Shown here in pieces: positions 16,287 through 24,235 of a stretch of 64,000 bases of DNA. The stretch lies in contig NZ_OOHJ01000022.1 in NCBI RefSeq assembly GCF_900323885.1, forward strand, positions 558,001-622,000. Direction: 5' to 3'. The stretch comes from [Actinomadura] parvosata subsp. kistnae. GTDB lineage: Bacteria > Actinomycetota > Actinomycetes > Streptosporangiales > Streptosporangiaceae. The position numbers and the translations under genes were made by a program. Position 1 is the first letter of the stretch. Every line of letters starts with the position of its first letter. Under the pieces are notes generated by a model that saw only the letters and a program-made list of their open reading frames with translations, was not told where the DNA came from and did no database searches.

Positions 16287-17291
16287 GTGCGGCCGTTCGC
16301 GTACGCGGTGCCCGCCACCCTCGACGAGGCCCTGCGCGCCCTGTCCGAGGCGGGCCCCGGCGCGAAGCTGCTGGCCGGCGGCACCACGCTCTACGACCTG
16401 ATGAAGCTGGACGTCGAGACCCCGCCCGCCGTCGTGGACATCCGCGCGCTGCCCGAGCTGGCCGGCGTCGACACGGCGGGGGCGAGCGAGCTGTCGTTCG
16501 GGGCGGGGGCGCCGATGGCGGACGTGGCGGCGGACCCGGTGCTGCGGCGCGACTATCCGGCGCTGGCGGAGTCCCTGGCCAAGGCCGCCTCCCAGCAGTT
16601 GCGCAACGTGGCGACGGTCGGCGGGAACCTGTTGCAGCGCACCCGCTGCCCCTACTTCCGCGGCGGCCTCGCCTTCCCGTGCAACAAGCGGCGGCCGGGC
16701 AGCGGGTGCGCGGCGATCGGCGGCCTCGACCGCGGCCATGCCCTGCTCGGGGGCAGCGACGCGTGCATCGCCACGTACCCGGGTGACTGGGCGGTCGCGC
16801 TGATCGCGTTCGACGCGATCCTGGACGTGGCGGGGCCGCGCGGCTCCCGCACGCTCCCTCTCGCGGGCCTGCACGTCGAGCCGGGCGACCGGCCGGACCG
16901 GGAGCACACGCTGGCCTGGGACGAGATCGTCACGCGCATCCGCGTGCCGGTCACCGCCGCCGGGCGCGGATCGACGTACCACAAGGTGCGGGATCGGGAG
17001 TCGTACGCGTTCGCGCTGGCCTCGGCGGCGGTGGCGGTCACGCTGGGCGCGGGCGGGACGGTCGAGGAGTGCCGCGTGGCCGTGGGCGGCGTGGCCACCC
17101 GGCCGTGGCGCTGCCACGAGGCGGAGCGGGAGCTGGTGGGGGCGGTGCTCGACCGGGGCAGCGCGCGGCGGGCCGGGGAGACCGCGTTCGCGGAGGCGCG
17201 CCCGGGCAGGCAGAACGCGTTCCGGATCGAGCTGGGCGTGCGCACGGTTGCCGAGGCGCTGCGCATCGCCGGGGAACGGGCCGAGCGATGA
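16287..17291 (+). CDS. FAD subunit of PaoABC-like molybdenum hydroxylase, with extra Fe-S cysteines
   Basis: FAD-binding subunit of the CoxM/YagS (PaoB) family, 334 residues from a GTG start. The FAD loops are LLAGGTTLYDLM (about residue 31) and VATVGGNLLQ (about 110). Directly after this comes a Cys-rich insert, QRTRCPYFRG, then CNKRRPGSGCAA, matching the segment that binds an additional 4Fe-4S cluster in E. coli PaoB. This separates it from ordinary CO-dehydrogenase-like FAD subunits and suggests an aldehyde oxidoreductase. Its stop overlaps (ATGA) the start of the small repeat ORF that leads into the Mo subunit gene. Confidence 0.9.
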   Translation: MRPFAYAVPATLDEALRALSEAGPGAKLLAGGTTLYDLMKLDVETPPAVVDIRALPELAGVDTAGASELSFGAGAPMADVAADPVLRRDYPALAESLAKAASQQLRNVATVGGNLLQRTRCPYFRGGLAFPCNKRRPGSGCAAIGGLDRGHALLGGSDACIATYPGDWAVALIAFDAILDVAGPRGSRTLPLAGLHVEPGDRPDREHTLAWDEIVTRIRVPVTAAGRGSTYHKVRDRESYAFALASAAVAVTLGAGGTVEECRVAVGGVATRPWRCHEAERELVGAVLDRGSARRAGETAFAEARPGRQNAFRIELGVRTVAEALRIAGERAER

Positions 17292-17482
17292 CCAGCCGCG
17301 AGGACGAGGGGCGCGGCCGAGCGATGACCAGCCGCGAGGACGAGGGGCGCCGCCGGACGATGACCGGCCGCGAGGGCGAGGGGAGCGGCCGGACGATGAC
17401 CGGCCGCGAGGGCGAGGGGAGCGGCCGGACGATGACCGGTCCCGAGGACACCACGACTCCGATGGGAGCGGCGCGACGATGA
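17288..17482 (+). CDS. 64-residue repeat peptide bridging two operon genes
   Basis: Short frame whose ATG overlaps the FAD-subunit stop (ATGA) and whose TGA overlaps the Mo-subunit start (ATGA). It is made of four 36-bp units (17288, 17324, 17360 and 17396) plus a divergent fifth, each starting with ATGACC, and reads as 12-residue repeats of the form MTGREGEGSGRT. No domain is recognised. It may be a by-product of repeat growth at the junction, but the frame has stayed open and both couplings are intact, so ribosomes leaving the FAD gene could travel through it into the Mo gene. Whether the peptide is stable is unknown. Confidence 0.5.
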   Translation: MTSREDEGRGRAMTSREDEGRRRTMTGREGEGSGRTMTGREGEGSGRTMTGPEDTTTPMGAARR

Positions 17483-19659
17483 CGAACGCGGAGATGCCTC
17501 GCGTCGGGGCGCGGGAGAAGGTCACCGGGGCGGCCCGGTACGGCGCCGACCACACGCCGCCCGGCGTCGCGTACGCCATGCCGGTCGTCGCGACCGTCGG
17601 CAAGGGCCGGATCACCCGCCTCGACACCACTGCGGCCGAGGCGGTCTCCGGTGTCCTGCTGGTCCTGTCGCACCTCGACGACCTGGGCATCGTCCCGGCG
17701 GGTTACATCATGGCCGGCGGCTACGCGTTCCAGAGCCTGCAGCCGCTGCTGGACGATCGGGTCGCGTACCGGGGGCAGCCGATCGCGCTGGTGGTGGCGG
17801 ACACGCTGGTGGCCGCGGCGGAGGCGGCGGGGCTGGTGCGGGCGGTGTACGAGGAGGAGCCGTTCGCGGTGGAGCTGGACGCGGCCGGCACCGAGACGGT
17901 GCTCCAGGAGGAGGCGCTGCCGCTGCCGTTCCTGGCCGACGTGGTCGTGGGCGACGCCGACGGCGCGTACGAGCGCAGCCCGCTGCGCGTGGACGCCGTC
18001 TACGAGGCGGGACCGCAGCACCAGGTGCCGATGGAGCTGATCGGCGGCGTCGCGGAGTGGCGCGGGGACACGCTCGTCGTCCACGAGGGCAGCCAGAGCG
18101 TGGGCGCGCTGCGCGGCGGCCTGGCCCGCCAGCTCGGCCTCGACCCGGACCGGGTGGAGGTGATCGCCCCGTACGTGGGCGGCGGGTTCGGGCAGAAGAA
18201 CTCGTTGCAGCCGCATCTCGCGCCGCTGGCGGTGGCGGCCCGCCGGCTGGGCCGTCCGGTGAAGCTGGTGCTGCCGCGCGCCGACACCTTCCACGCGGCC
18301 AGTTTCCGGCCGGTGAGCCGGCACCGCGTGCGGCTGGGCGCGGACCGCTCGGGCCGGCTGCTGGCCGCGATCCACGAGGTGGACCAGCAGGCGTCCCGCC
18401 ACGACCTGCTGCCCGCCAGCTACACGGAGATCACCTCGCGGCTGTACGACATCAGGAACTTCCGCGGCCGCCAGCGCCACGTCCGCACCGACGTGCAGAC
18501 GCCGGGGTACATGCGCGCGCCGTTCGAGCATCCGGCCGCGTTCGCGCTGGAGTCGGCGGTGGACGAGCTGGCGCACGCGGCCGGCCGCGACCCGGTGGAG
18601 CTGCGCCTGGCCAACGACGCGGTGAAGGATCCGGTGACGGGCAAGCCGTTCTCGTCCCGGCACCTGGCGGCGTGCCTGCGGCGGGGCGCGGAGCTGTTCG
18701 GCTGGGCCGGCCGTTCGCCGGATCCCTGCTCGATGCGGGCGGCCGACGGGACGCCGGTGGGCTGGGGCGTGGCGGCGGGGGCGTACCCGGCGATGACGGT
18801 GCCGGTGCTGGCCCGCGTGCGGGCCGGCGCGGACGGCGGGGTGCTGGTCGAGGCGGGCGGGCACGAGATGGGGCAGGGCATGACGTCCGCGCTGGTCAGC
18901 GCGGTGGCGCAGGACCTGGGGATCGGCGCCGGCTCCGTGCGGGCGGTGGTGGGCGACACCCGGGTGGCGCCGCACCACTTGACGGCGGGCGCGTGGGGCA
19001 CCCACAGCACGCTGCTGGCCGTCCACGCCGCCCTGCGTGAGCTGCGCGAACGCCTGGGCGTGCCGCCGGAGGGCCCCGTGGACGTGGCCGCCGCCGTCGC
19101 GGCGACCGGCGAACGCGAGGTGGTGACCGAGGCGGTCACCCGGGGGCCGGGCCAGCCGCCCGAGGCGGTCGACCGCATGCGCGCGGGGCTGGTCGCCCCG
19201 GACGGCCCCGACTATCCCGATCACGTCGCTTTCAGCTTCGTCGCGCATTTCGTGGAGGTACGGGTGGAGCCGGCGGCGCCGCGCGTCCGGGTGTCCCGGG
19301 TGGTGAGCGTGGCCGACTGCGGCCGGGTGGCCAGCCCCGTCACTGCGGACGCCCAGGTGCGCGGCGCGGTCGTGTGGGGCATCGGCGCGGCGCTGAGCGA
19401 GCACAGCGAGGTCGATCCCCGCTTCGGCGGCTTCCTCAACGCCGACCTGGCCGACTACGTGATCCCGGTCAACGCCGACGTCGGCGCGATCGAGGTGGAC
19501 TTCATCGGCGAGCCGGACCTCACGCTCAACCCGATGGGCGTCAAGACGCTCGGCGAGGTGGCGCTGGTGGGCGTCGCCCCGGCCATCGCGAACGCGGTCT
19601 TCCACGCCACGGGCCGCCGCCCCCGCCGGCTGCCGATCCGGATCGAGGACCTGCTGTAG
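17479..19659 (+). CDS. Molybdopterin-binding subunit of PaoABC-like aldehyde oxidoreductase
   Basis: Catalytic subunit of the xanthine oxidase family, about 726 residues. The N-terminal aldehyde-oxidase hammerhead starts at REKVTGAARYGADHTPPGV; the molybdopterin-binding blocks include YVGGGFGQKN and GGHEMGQGMTSALVSAVAQD; the conserved catalytic Glu is in the C-terminal LGEVALVGVAPAIANAV. No twin-Arg signal is present here or in the small subunit, so the complex is probably cytoplasmic, unlike E. coli PaoABC. The ATG at 17479 is chosen because homology starts a dozen residues later; the upstream in-frame stretch is repeat sequence. Cofactor-insertion genes (XdhC/PaoD type) are not nearby. Confidence 0.9.
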   Translation: MTNAEMPRVGAREKVTGAARYGADHTPPGVAYAMPVVATVGKGRITRLDTTAAEAVSGVLLVLSHLDDLGIVPAGYIMAGGYAFQSLQPLLDDRVAYRGQPIALVVADTLVAAAEAAGLVRAVYEEEPFAVELDAAGTETVLQEEALPLPFLADVVVGDADGAYERSPLRVDAVYEAGPQHQVPMELIGGVAEWRGDTLVVHEGSQSVGALRGGLARQLGLDPDRVEVIAPYVGGGFGQKNSLQPHLAPLAVAARRLGRPVKLVLPRADTFHAASFRPVSRHRVRLGADRSGRLLAAIHEVDQQASRHDLLPASYTEITSRLYDIRNFRGRQRHVRTDVQTPGYMRAPFEHPAAFALESAVDELAHAAGRDPVELRLANDAVKDPVTGKPFSSRHLAACLRRGAELFGWAGRSPDPCSMRAADGTPVGWGVAAGAYPAMTVPVLARVRAGADGGVLVEAGGHEMGQGMTSALVSAVAQDLGIGAGSVRAVVGDTRVAPHHLTAGAWGTHSTLLAVHAALRELRERLGVPPEGPVDVAAAVAATGEREVVTEAVTRGPGQPPEAVDRMRAGLVAPDGPDYPDHVAFSFVAHFVEVRVEPAAPRVRVSRVVSVADCGRVASPVTADAQVRGAVVWGIGAALSEHSEVDPRFGGFLNADLADYVIPVNADVGAIEVDFIGEPDLTLNPMGVKTLGEVALVGVAPAIANAVFHATGRRPRRLPIRIEDLL

Positions 19660-19662
19660 CCT

Positions 19663-19751
19663 CAGAGCCCCGCTCGTACGGCCGGTTGTCGTTCAGAGGG
19701 CCGCTCGTACGGCCGGCTGTAGTTCAGAGCCCCGCCCGTACGGCCGGCCGG
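19663..19751. repeat. Three tandem 31-bp repeats between convergent genes
   Basis: Units start at 19663, 19694 and 19725 (core CAGAGCCCCGCTCGTACGGCC). The third covers the native 3' end of the PAP2 gene (stop 19724-19726). The array fills the gap to the Mo-subunit stop at 19657-19659. Confidence 0.9.
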
Positions 19752-20410
19752 GACGAGCCGGGCGCCTTTCCCGCGGCCGGGCGGCGCAGGATCGCCCACG
19801 CGGCCATCACGACGCAGCCGGCGCCGAGCAGCAGCCCCCACATGACGTCGGTGAGGAAGTGCATGCCCCGGTAGAGCCGGGAGAAGCCGACGATCAGCGG
19901 CGCGGCGACGGCGGGCGTCCAGATGGCCACCCGCGCCACCGTGCCGCGCACGCGCGAGGCGAGGACGACCGCGACCCCGCAGTAGAACCCGACGGCGGCG
20001 CTGACGTGCCCGGAGGGGAAGCTGGAGGTGGGCGGCGCCGGGTCGAGGTGCGGCACGGGCGGGCGGTGCCGGCCGACGACCTCGGTGGTCGCGAGGAAGA
20101 CCAGCGACTGGCTCCACACGGCGGCCACGAGGAAGATCGACTCTCGCCACCGGTGCAGCCACAGCCGGAACACGATCGCGGTCACCGCCGTGAGCGCCAC
20201 GATGTACGGCGTGTCGGACAGGCTGCTGCCGAAGTCGGTCACCGCGTTCCAGAACGGGTCGCGGCCGGCGGCCAGCGCCCGGCTCACCGCCGCCTCCCCG
20301 GTGGGCCAGGCCAGGATCGCCTGGCCCGCGCCGTACGTGACCGCCGCCATCAGCAGCATGGGCGATAACAGGGTCAGCCCGTAATACTTCAAATCCTCTG
20401 CTCTGACCAT
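19724..20410 (-). CDS. PAP2-superfamily membrane phosphatase
   Basis: Membrane phosphatase of about 228 residues with five or six hydrophobic helices. The acid-phosphatase signature is split as usual: GRHRPPVPHL, SSFPSGHVSAAVG and GFSRLYRGMHFLTDVMWG, giving the Arg, first His and second Arg/His of the active site. Likely substrates are lipid phosphates such as phosphatidic acid or undecaprenyl diphosphate. The ATG at 20410 follows a GGGGTG site and lies 11 bp after the stop of a second PAP2 gene; the two probably form an operon and may be old duplicates, although their sequences are well diverged. Confidence 0.88.
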   Translation of the reverse strand: MVRAEDLKYYGLTLLSPMLLMAAVTYGAGQAILAWPTGEAAVSRALAAGRDPFWNAVTDFGSSLSDTPYIVALTAVTAIVFRLWLHRWRESIFLVAAVWSQSLVFLATTEVVGRHRPPVPHLDPAPPTSSFPSGHVSAAVGFYCGVAVVLASRVRGTVARVAIWTPAVAAPLIVGFSRLYRGMHFLTDVMWGLLLGAGCVVMAAWAILRRPAAGKAPGSSRPAVRAGL

Positions 20411-20421
20411 GAAGCACCCCT

Positions 20422-21161
20422 TCACTCGCGAAGCGCCCGCACCGACTCGGGCTCCACTCCCTCTGCCACCGGCGAGGCGGGCCTGCGGCCCTGGTCCCGC
20501 CGCCACGTCTCGAACGCCGCCGCCGTCGCGGCGATCACCGCCACCCCCAGCACGAGCCCCGCGACCACGTCGCTCACCCAGTGCACGCCGAGCGCGATCC
20601 TGGTGTAGCCGACCGACAGCGCCAGGAAGGCCGCCACCGCCCAGGCCACGCGCCGCCCCCAGCGGGGCAGCACGGGCAGCAGGAGCAGGACGATCACGCC
20701 GGCGCCGAGCGTCGCGTTGACCGTGTGCCCGGACGGGAAGCTGTCGCCCGGGGCCAGCGCCACGGGGTCCGGCAGGTGGGGCCGCGCCCTGGCGACGATC
20801 ACCTTGACCGCCAGCCCGAGCAGCCCGCCCACGGTCACGGTGGTGACGGCCCAGAGCGCCGCCCGTTTCGCGCCCTTGAGCAGCAGCCAGGCGGCGCACG
20901 CCACGACGGCGATCCGCCACGGCCACGGCCCGAACACGTCCGTCCACACGAGGAGCACCCTGGTCACGCCGGGGTGCTCGAGCGCGTACGCGTGCAGGTC
21001 GGCGGCGACTCCCGCGTCCAGGTCGTTGAGCGGCCGCTTGGCGACGACGAGCAGCAGGCTGAAGGGGATGAGGATGAGCCACGCGGCGAGACCGGCCAGG
21101 GTCAGCCGCGGCCCCAGGCCGCGGGCCCGAGCCGGCCACGCTGCTTTCCCTCGTTGCGCAT
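20422..21161 (-). CDS. PAP2-superfamily membrane phosphatase (frameshift near 5' end)
   Basis: Second lipid-phosphatase-like protein. The signature is KVIVARARPHLPDP, DSFPSGHTVNATLG and YTRIALGVHWVSDVVAG, with all catalytic residues present. The frame of the conserved part has no ATG, GTG or TTG that includes the first membrane helix (LAGLAAWLILIPFSLLLVV). The ATG at 21161 opens with MRNEGKQRGRLGPAAW but hits a stop after 19 codons. One extra base in the run at about 21112-21115 joins the two and gives about 246 residues. If the sequence is right, only a shortened protein from GTG 20967 could be made. Confidence 0.8.
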
Positions 21162-21269
21162 CCGCGCTCGGCTACCCCATCAGGACGTGTCCATTCCTGA
21201 GCGGGGGCAGGCCCCCGTGGCGACGGCGGCGCACCTGCGTGGACCGGCTCGGGGCGGCTCCGGGAGTGC

Positions 21270-22001
21270 TCAGCGGCGCGGCACCGGGAGCAGCGCGAGA
21301 TGGTCGGCGGTGACCAGGTCGAACTTCAGCGCCACCGACACCAGCGCGTGCCGCTGCCAGTCGGCCTTGCCCTCCCCGCTCTGCGGGCTCTTGACGTGCA
21401 GCTTCTTCTCGGCCAGGTAGCCGATGTGGAAGCCGACGGCGGTGCGGCTGAGCCCGAGGTCGGGCAGGCGTTCGATGATCTCGGGGATCGTGGGGATGCG
21501 CGAGGTGGAGGGGTCGCGCAGGCGCGGCTCGCACAGGGCGACCAGGATGCGGAAGTACTTCGCGTTCTGGTCGAGCGGGTAGGCGACCTGCGTGACGGCG
21601 CCGCCGTCCGCGTGACCGGGCGGCACGTGAACGTGCTGCGGCGCGAACACCAGGAACGAGACCGTCCCGTCCACCGCCGGCAGCGTCACCCGCGAGAACT
21701 CGAACGGGATCGGCGCCCCCATCCGCCCCGGCGGCACCTTGACGAACTCGCCGCCGCCCTCCGGGTTCTCCACCACGTACGTCTTGGACGTGCTCAGGTT
21801 GGACAGCAGCCAGTAGTCGCCCACCGCGACGATCCGGCCGGCGCGGCGCGAGACGGCGGGGTCGTCCAGCACGAGGTCCACCGGCGAGCCGGGCGTCCCC
21901 CGCCCGAAGAACGCCTGCTCCCCCGGCGCGAGCTCCAGCGAGTACGGCCGGTCGTCCGTGGGCGTCGCGGCGAGCTGGATCAGGATCGTGCTGTGGGACA
22001 T
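21270..22001 (-). CDS. FHA-domain protein with C-terminal winged helix
   Basis: About 243 residues. The first half is a forkhead-associated domain for binding phosphothreonine: EQAFFGRGTPGSPVDLVL, then DDPAVSRRAGRI (the Ser/Arg loop) and SNLSTSKTYV. The second half (from about 145) looks like a winged helix: KYFRILVALCEPRL, then PTIPEIIERL and LSRTAVGFHIGYLAEKKL. It lies head to head with the Ser/Thr kinase gene at 22166, so it may be a phospho-dependent partner of that kinase, linking it to DNA or to another complex. Starts at ATG 22001; longer frames upstream cover the promoter gap. Confidence 0.8.
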   Translation of the reverse strand: MSHSTILIQLAATPTDDRPYSLELAPGEQAFFGRGTPGSPVDLVLDDPAVSRRAGRIVAVGDYWLLSNLSTSKTYVVENPEGGGEFVKVPPGRMGAPIPFEFSRVTLPAVDGTVSFLVFAPQHVHVPPGHADGGAVTQVAYPLDQNAKYFRILVALCEPRLRDPSTSRIPTIPEIIERLPDLGLSRTAVGFHIGYLAEKKLHVKSPQSGEGKADWQRHALVSVALKFDLVTADHLALLPVPRR

Positions 22002-22165
22002 CGGGCGCGACCCTACTCGCGCGCCCGCGCAGGTGTCGAGGTCATGCGGTTCCTCCCCGTATCGGTGCCGCCGCCTCGATCGTGCGGGACGGCGCCCCGT
22101 CCGCGTAACCTGCCAGCTTCCAGGGCGCGTGGACGGATCCAGCATGATCCACCATCATGAGCTGA

Positions 22166-23791
22166 ATGACGGCTCCCTCCCACGCAGGCCGCTACCGGAT
22201 CGAGCAGCTCATCGGGGTCGGAGGGTTCGCCTCCGTCTACCTCGCCCGCGACGACGACCTCCGCTCGTGGGTGGCGGTCAAGATCCTCGCCGACAACTGG
22301 GCCAGGCAGGCCGACGTCCGCGAGCGGTTCCTCCAGGAGGCGCGGCTGCTGCGCCGGGCCGACTCCCACCTGCTCGTGCAGGTCTTCGACCTCGGCGAGC
22401 TCGACGACGGCCGCCCCTACTTCGTCATGACGTACGCCGACCGCGGCACCCTGCTCGACCGGCTGAAAGGCCCGCCCATGAGCGTGGAAGAAGCGCTCGG
22501 CCTGGTCGACGAGATCTGCCAGGGCGTCGCCGTGCTGCACAGCATCGGGGTCGTCCACCGCGACCTCAAGCCGTCCAACGTGCTGTTCTGCTCGCGGCCC
22601 GAGGGCGGGGAGCGGGTGATGGTGGCCGACCTCGGGATCGCCCGCTCCACCGACCACCTGAGCGGGCTGACGCTGCCGGCCGGCTCGCCCGGCTACCAGG
22701 CGCCCGAGCAGCTCCACTTCGACGGGGCGCCGGACGCGCGGGCCGACGTGCACGGGCTGGGGGCGCTGACGTACCACCTGCTCACAGGGCAGGTGCCGGC
22801 CAAGCCCGAGCACCGGGTGCCGCCCAGCGCGCTGCGGCCCGAGGTGCCGGAGGCGGTGGACGTGGCGGTGATGCGGGCGCTGGACCCGGACCGCGCGCTG
22901 CGCTGGCCGGACGCGGCCGCGTACGCCGCCGCCCTGTCCTCCCCTACCCCCGCACCACCTCCACCTGAGGACGGCGGCCGGCCCGAGGACGACCGCCCCG
23001 AGGACGACCGGCTTGAGGGCGACCGGCTTGAGGGCGACCGGCCCGAGGAGGGGCGGGCGGGGGGTGGCAGGCGGCGGGCGCTGCTCGCCGGCGGCGCGGC
23101 GGTGGCCGTCGCGGTCGTGGCCGCCGTGACCCTCGTGCTGATCCGCCCGTCCGGCGGCGCTCCCGGAGGCACCGCGCGCCCGGCGCCCGTCACCGGCTCC
23201 CGCTCCAGCCCCGGCTCCAGCACTGACTCCAGCCCCGGTTCCACCCCCAACTCCAGCACCGGCTCCGACGCCGGCTCCAGTGCCGCGACGAGCTCGGGCC
23301 CGGCCCGGAGCGTGACGGAGGGCTCGACCGCGCGCTGGCTGCGCGAAGATTCCGACATCCCGCGCGAGTACCGCACGCTGATCGTGCAGGCCGGCACGTA
23401 CTGCGAGGAGCCCGGCCTGAGCCCGGCCCTGATCGCGGCGATGCTGAAGGCGGAGTCCGGCTACGACCCCGAGCTGTCCGACAGCGTCCGCAACGAGTAC
23501 GGCATCGCCCGGTGGACCCCCGAGGTGCTGTGGCACTGGCAGCCGGGCGGCCTGCAGAGCCCGAAGCCCGCGCCGCCGTTCGGCCCCGAGCTGTCGATCC
23601 TGTCGATGGGCCGCTTCCTGTGCGGGCTGGGCCCGCAGGTCGAGCAGTTGCCCGGCGATCCGGCGCTGAAGCTGGCCGCGCTGTACCGCAGCGGGGTGGC
23701 GCCGCTGCGGCGCGCGAACGGCATCCCGGCGAAGTGGCGCGCGTACACGGAGAAGGTCTCCCGTTACCTGCGCGACTACCAGCCCGCCTGA
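22166..23791 (+). CDS. Transmembrane Ser/Thr kinase fused to an external lytic-transglycosylase-like domain
   Basis: 541 residues in four parts. Residues 1 to about 265 are a PknB-type kinase: glycine loop IGVGGFASVYLARD, VAVK lysine, catalytic loop VVHRDLKPSN, and VADLGIAR, where DLG replaces DFG as in many bacterial kinases. Then comes an acidic linker of repeated PEDDR/LEGDR units, a single membrane helix near 303-325 (ALLAGGAAVAVAVVAAVTLV), a Ser/Gly/Thr-rich external spacer, and from about 390 a lysozyme-like SLT domain with LIAAMLKAESGYDP (probable catalytic Glu) and NEYGIARWTPEVLW. The design suggests a kinase that senses or cuts peptidoglycan. The FHA gene is divergent next to it. Confidence 0.85.
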   Translation: MTAPSHAGRYRIEQLIGVGGFASVYLARDDDLRSWVAVKILADNWARQADVRERFLQEARLLRRADSHLLVQVFDLGELDDGRPYFVMTYADRGTLLDRLKGPPMSVEEALGLVDEICQGVAVLHSIGVVHRDLKPSNVLFCSRPEGGERVMVADLGIARSTDHLSGLTLPAGSPGYQAPEQLHFDGAPDARADVHGLGALTYHLLTGQVPAKPEHRVPPSALRPEVPEAVDVAVMRALDPDRALRWPDAAAYAAALSSPTPAPPPPEDGGRPEDDRPEDDRLEGDRLEGDRPEEGRAGGGRRRALLAGGAAVAVAVVAAVTLVLIRPSGGAPGGTARPAPVTGSRSSPGSSTDSSPGSTPNSSTGSDAGSSAATSSGPARSVTEGSTARWLREDSDIPREYRTLIVQAGTYCEEPGLSPALIAAMLKAESGYDPELSDSVRNEYGIARWTPEVLWHWQPGGLQSPKPAPPFGPELSILSMGRFLCGLGPQVEQLPGDPALKLAALYRSGVAPLRRANGIPAKWRAYTEKVSRYLRDYQPA

Positions 23792-23834
23792 CACGGGGGT
23801 CTGACCGGTGGTCGTGAGTATGGCTTCCTGGTTT

Positions 23835-23851
23835 CATTGCACTGTGCAATG
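23835..23851. promoter_or_regulatory. Perfect palindrome upstream of the STAS gene
   Basis: CATTGCA-CTG-TGCAATG, 37 bp before the STAS start at 23888. Its perfect symmetry and AT content stand out from the surroundings; probably an operator of a helix-turn-helix regulator, identity unknown. Confidence 0.5.
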
Positions 23852-23887
23852 ATAAAAGTGCGAACCGTTGCAAAGCGGAGGGGTGGA

Positions 23888-24229
23888 ATGAGAAGCGCTG
23901 ACCGCACCGGCTTCTCCTGGGTCGTCACGCAGAGTGACGACGCTGCTGTCCTGCGTCCTGCCGGCGATCTGGATCTGGCCTCGAAGGAGGAGTTCCGCCA
24001 CGGCCTGACCGAGGCGATCTCGTGCCTCAGGCCGCCGTCCGTGGTCGTCGATCTGCAGGACGTCGCCTTCTGCGACTCCTCAGGGCTGAACACGCTGATC
24101 TGGGCCGCCAACACGGTTGAGGCCGCCGGCGGCTCGCTGCGGCTGAGCGGGCTCCAGCCCCGCCTGACTCGGCTCCTGCACGTGACGGGCCTGGACAAGC
24201 GGTTCTCCCGCACGCCGACAGGGTCGTGA
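23888..24229 (+). CDS. STAS-domain anti-sigma factor antagonist
   Basis: A 113-residue SpoIIAA/RsbV-type protein. The conserved segment VVVDLQDVAFCDSSGLNTLI has the DSSG motif whose Ser is phosphorylated by an anti-sigma kinase in this family. An earlier block, RPAGDLDLASKEEFRHGL, is the usual first strand and helix. The ATG at 23888 is chosen because it follows GCGGAGGGG; an earlier ATG lies inside the palindrome region. No anti-sigma kinase is adjacent, so its partner is encoded elsewhere. It lies 6 bp from the convergent methyltransferase gene. Confidence 0.87.
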   Translation: MRSADRTGFSWVVTQSDDAAVLRPAGDLDLASKEEFRHGLTEAISCLRPPSVVVDLQDVAFCDSSGLNTLIWAANTVEAAGGSLRLSGLQPRLTRLLHVTGLDKRFSRTPTGS

Positions 24230-24235
24230 CGCCCT

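Noticed and set aside
13913..16786. 957-codon open frame on the plus strand
   Set aside because: It joins an antisense reading of the GlcD gene, the 2Fe-2S subunit and an out-of-frame reading of the FAD subunit. Only 15470-16283 is supported.
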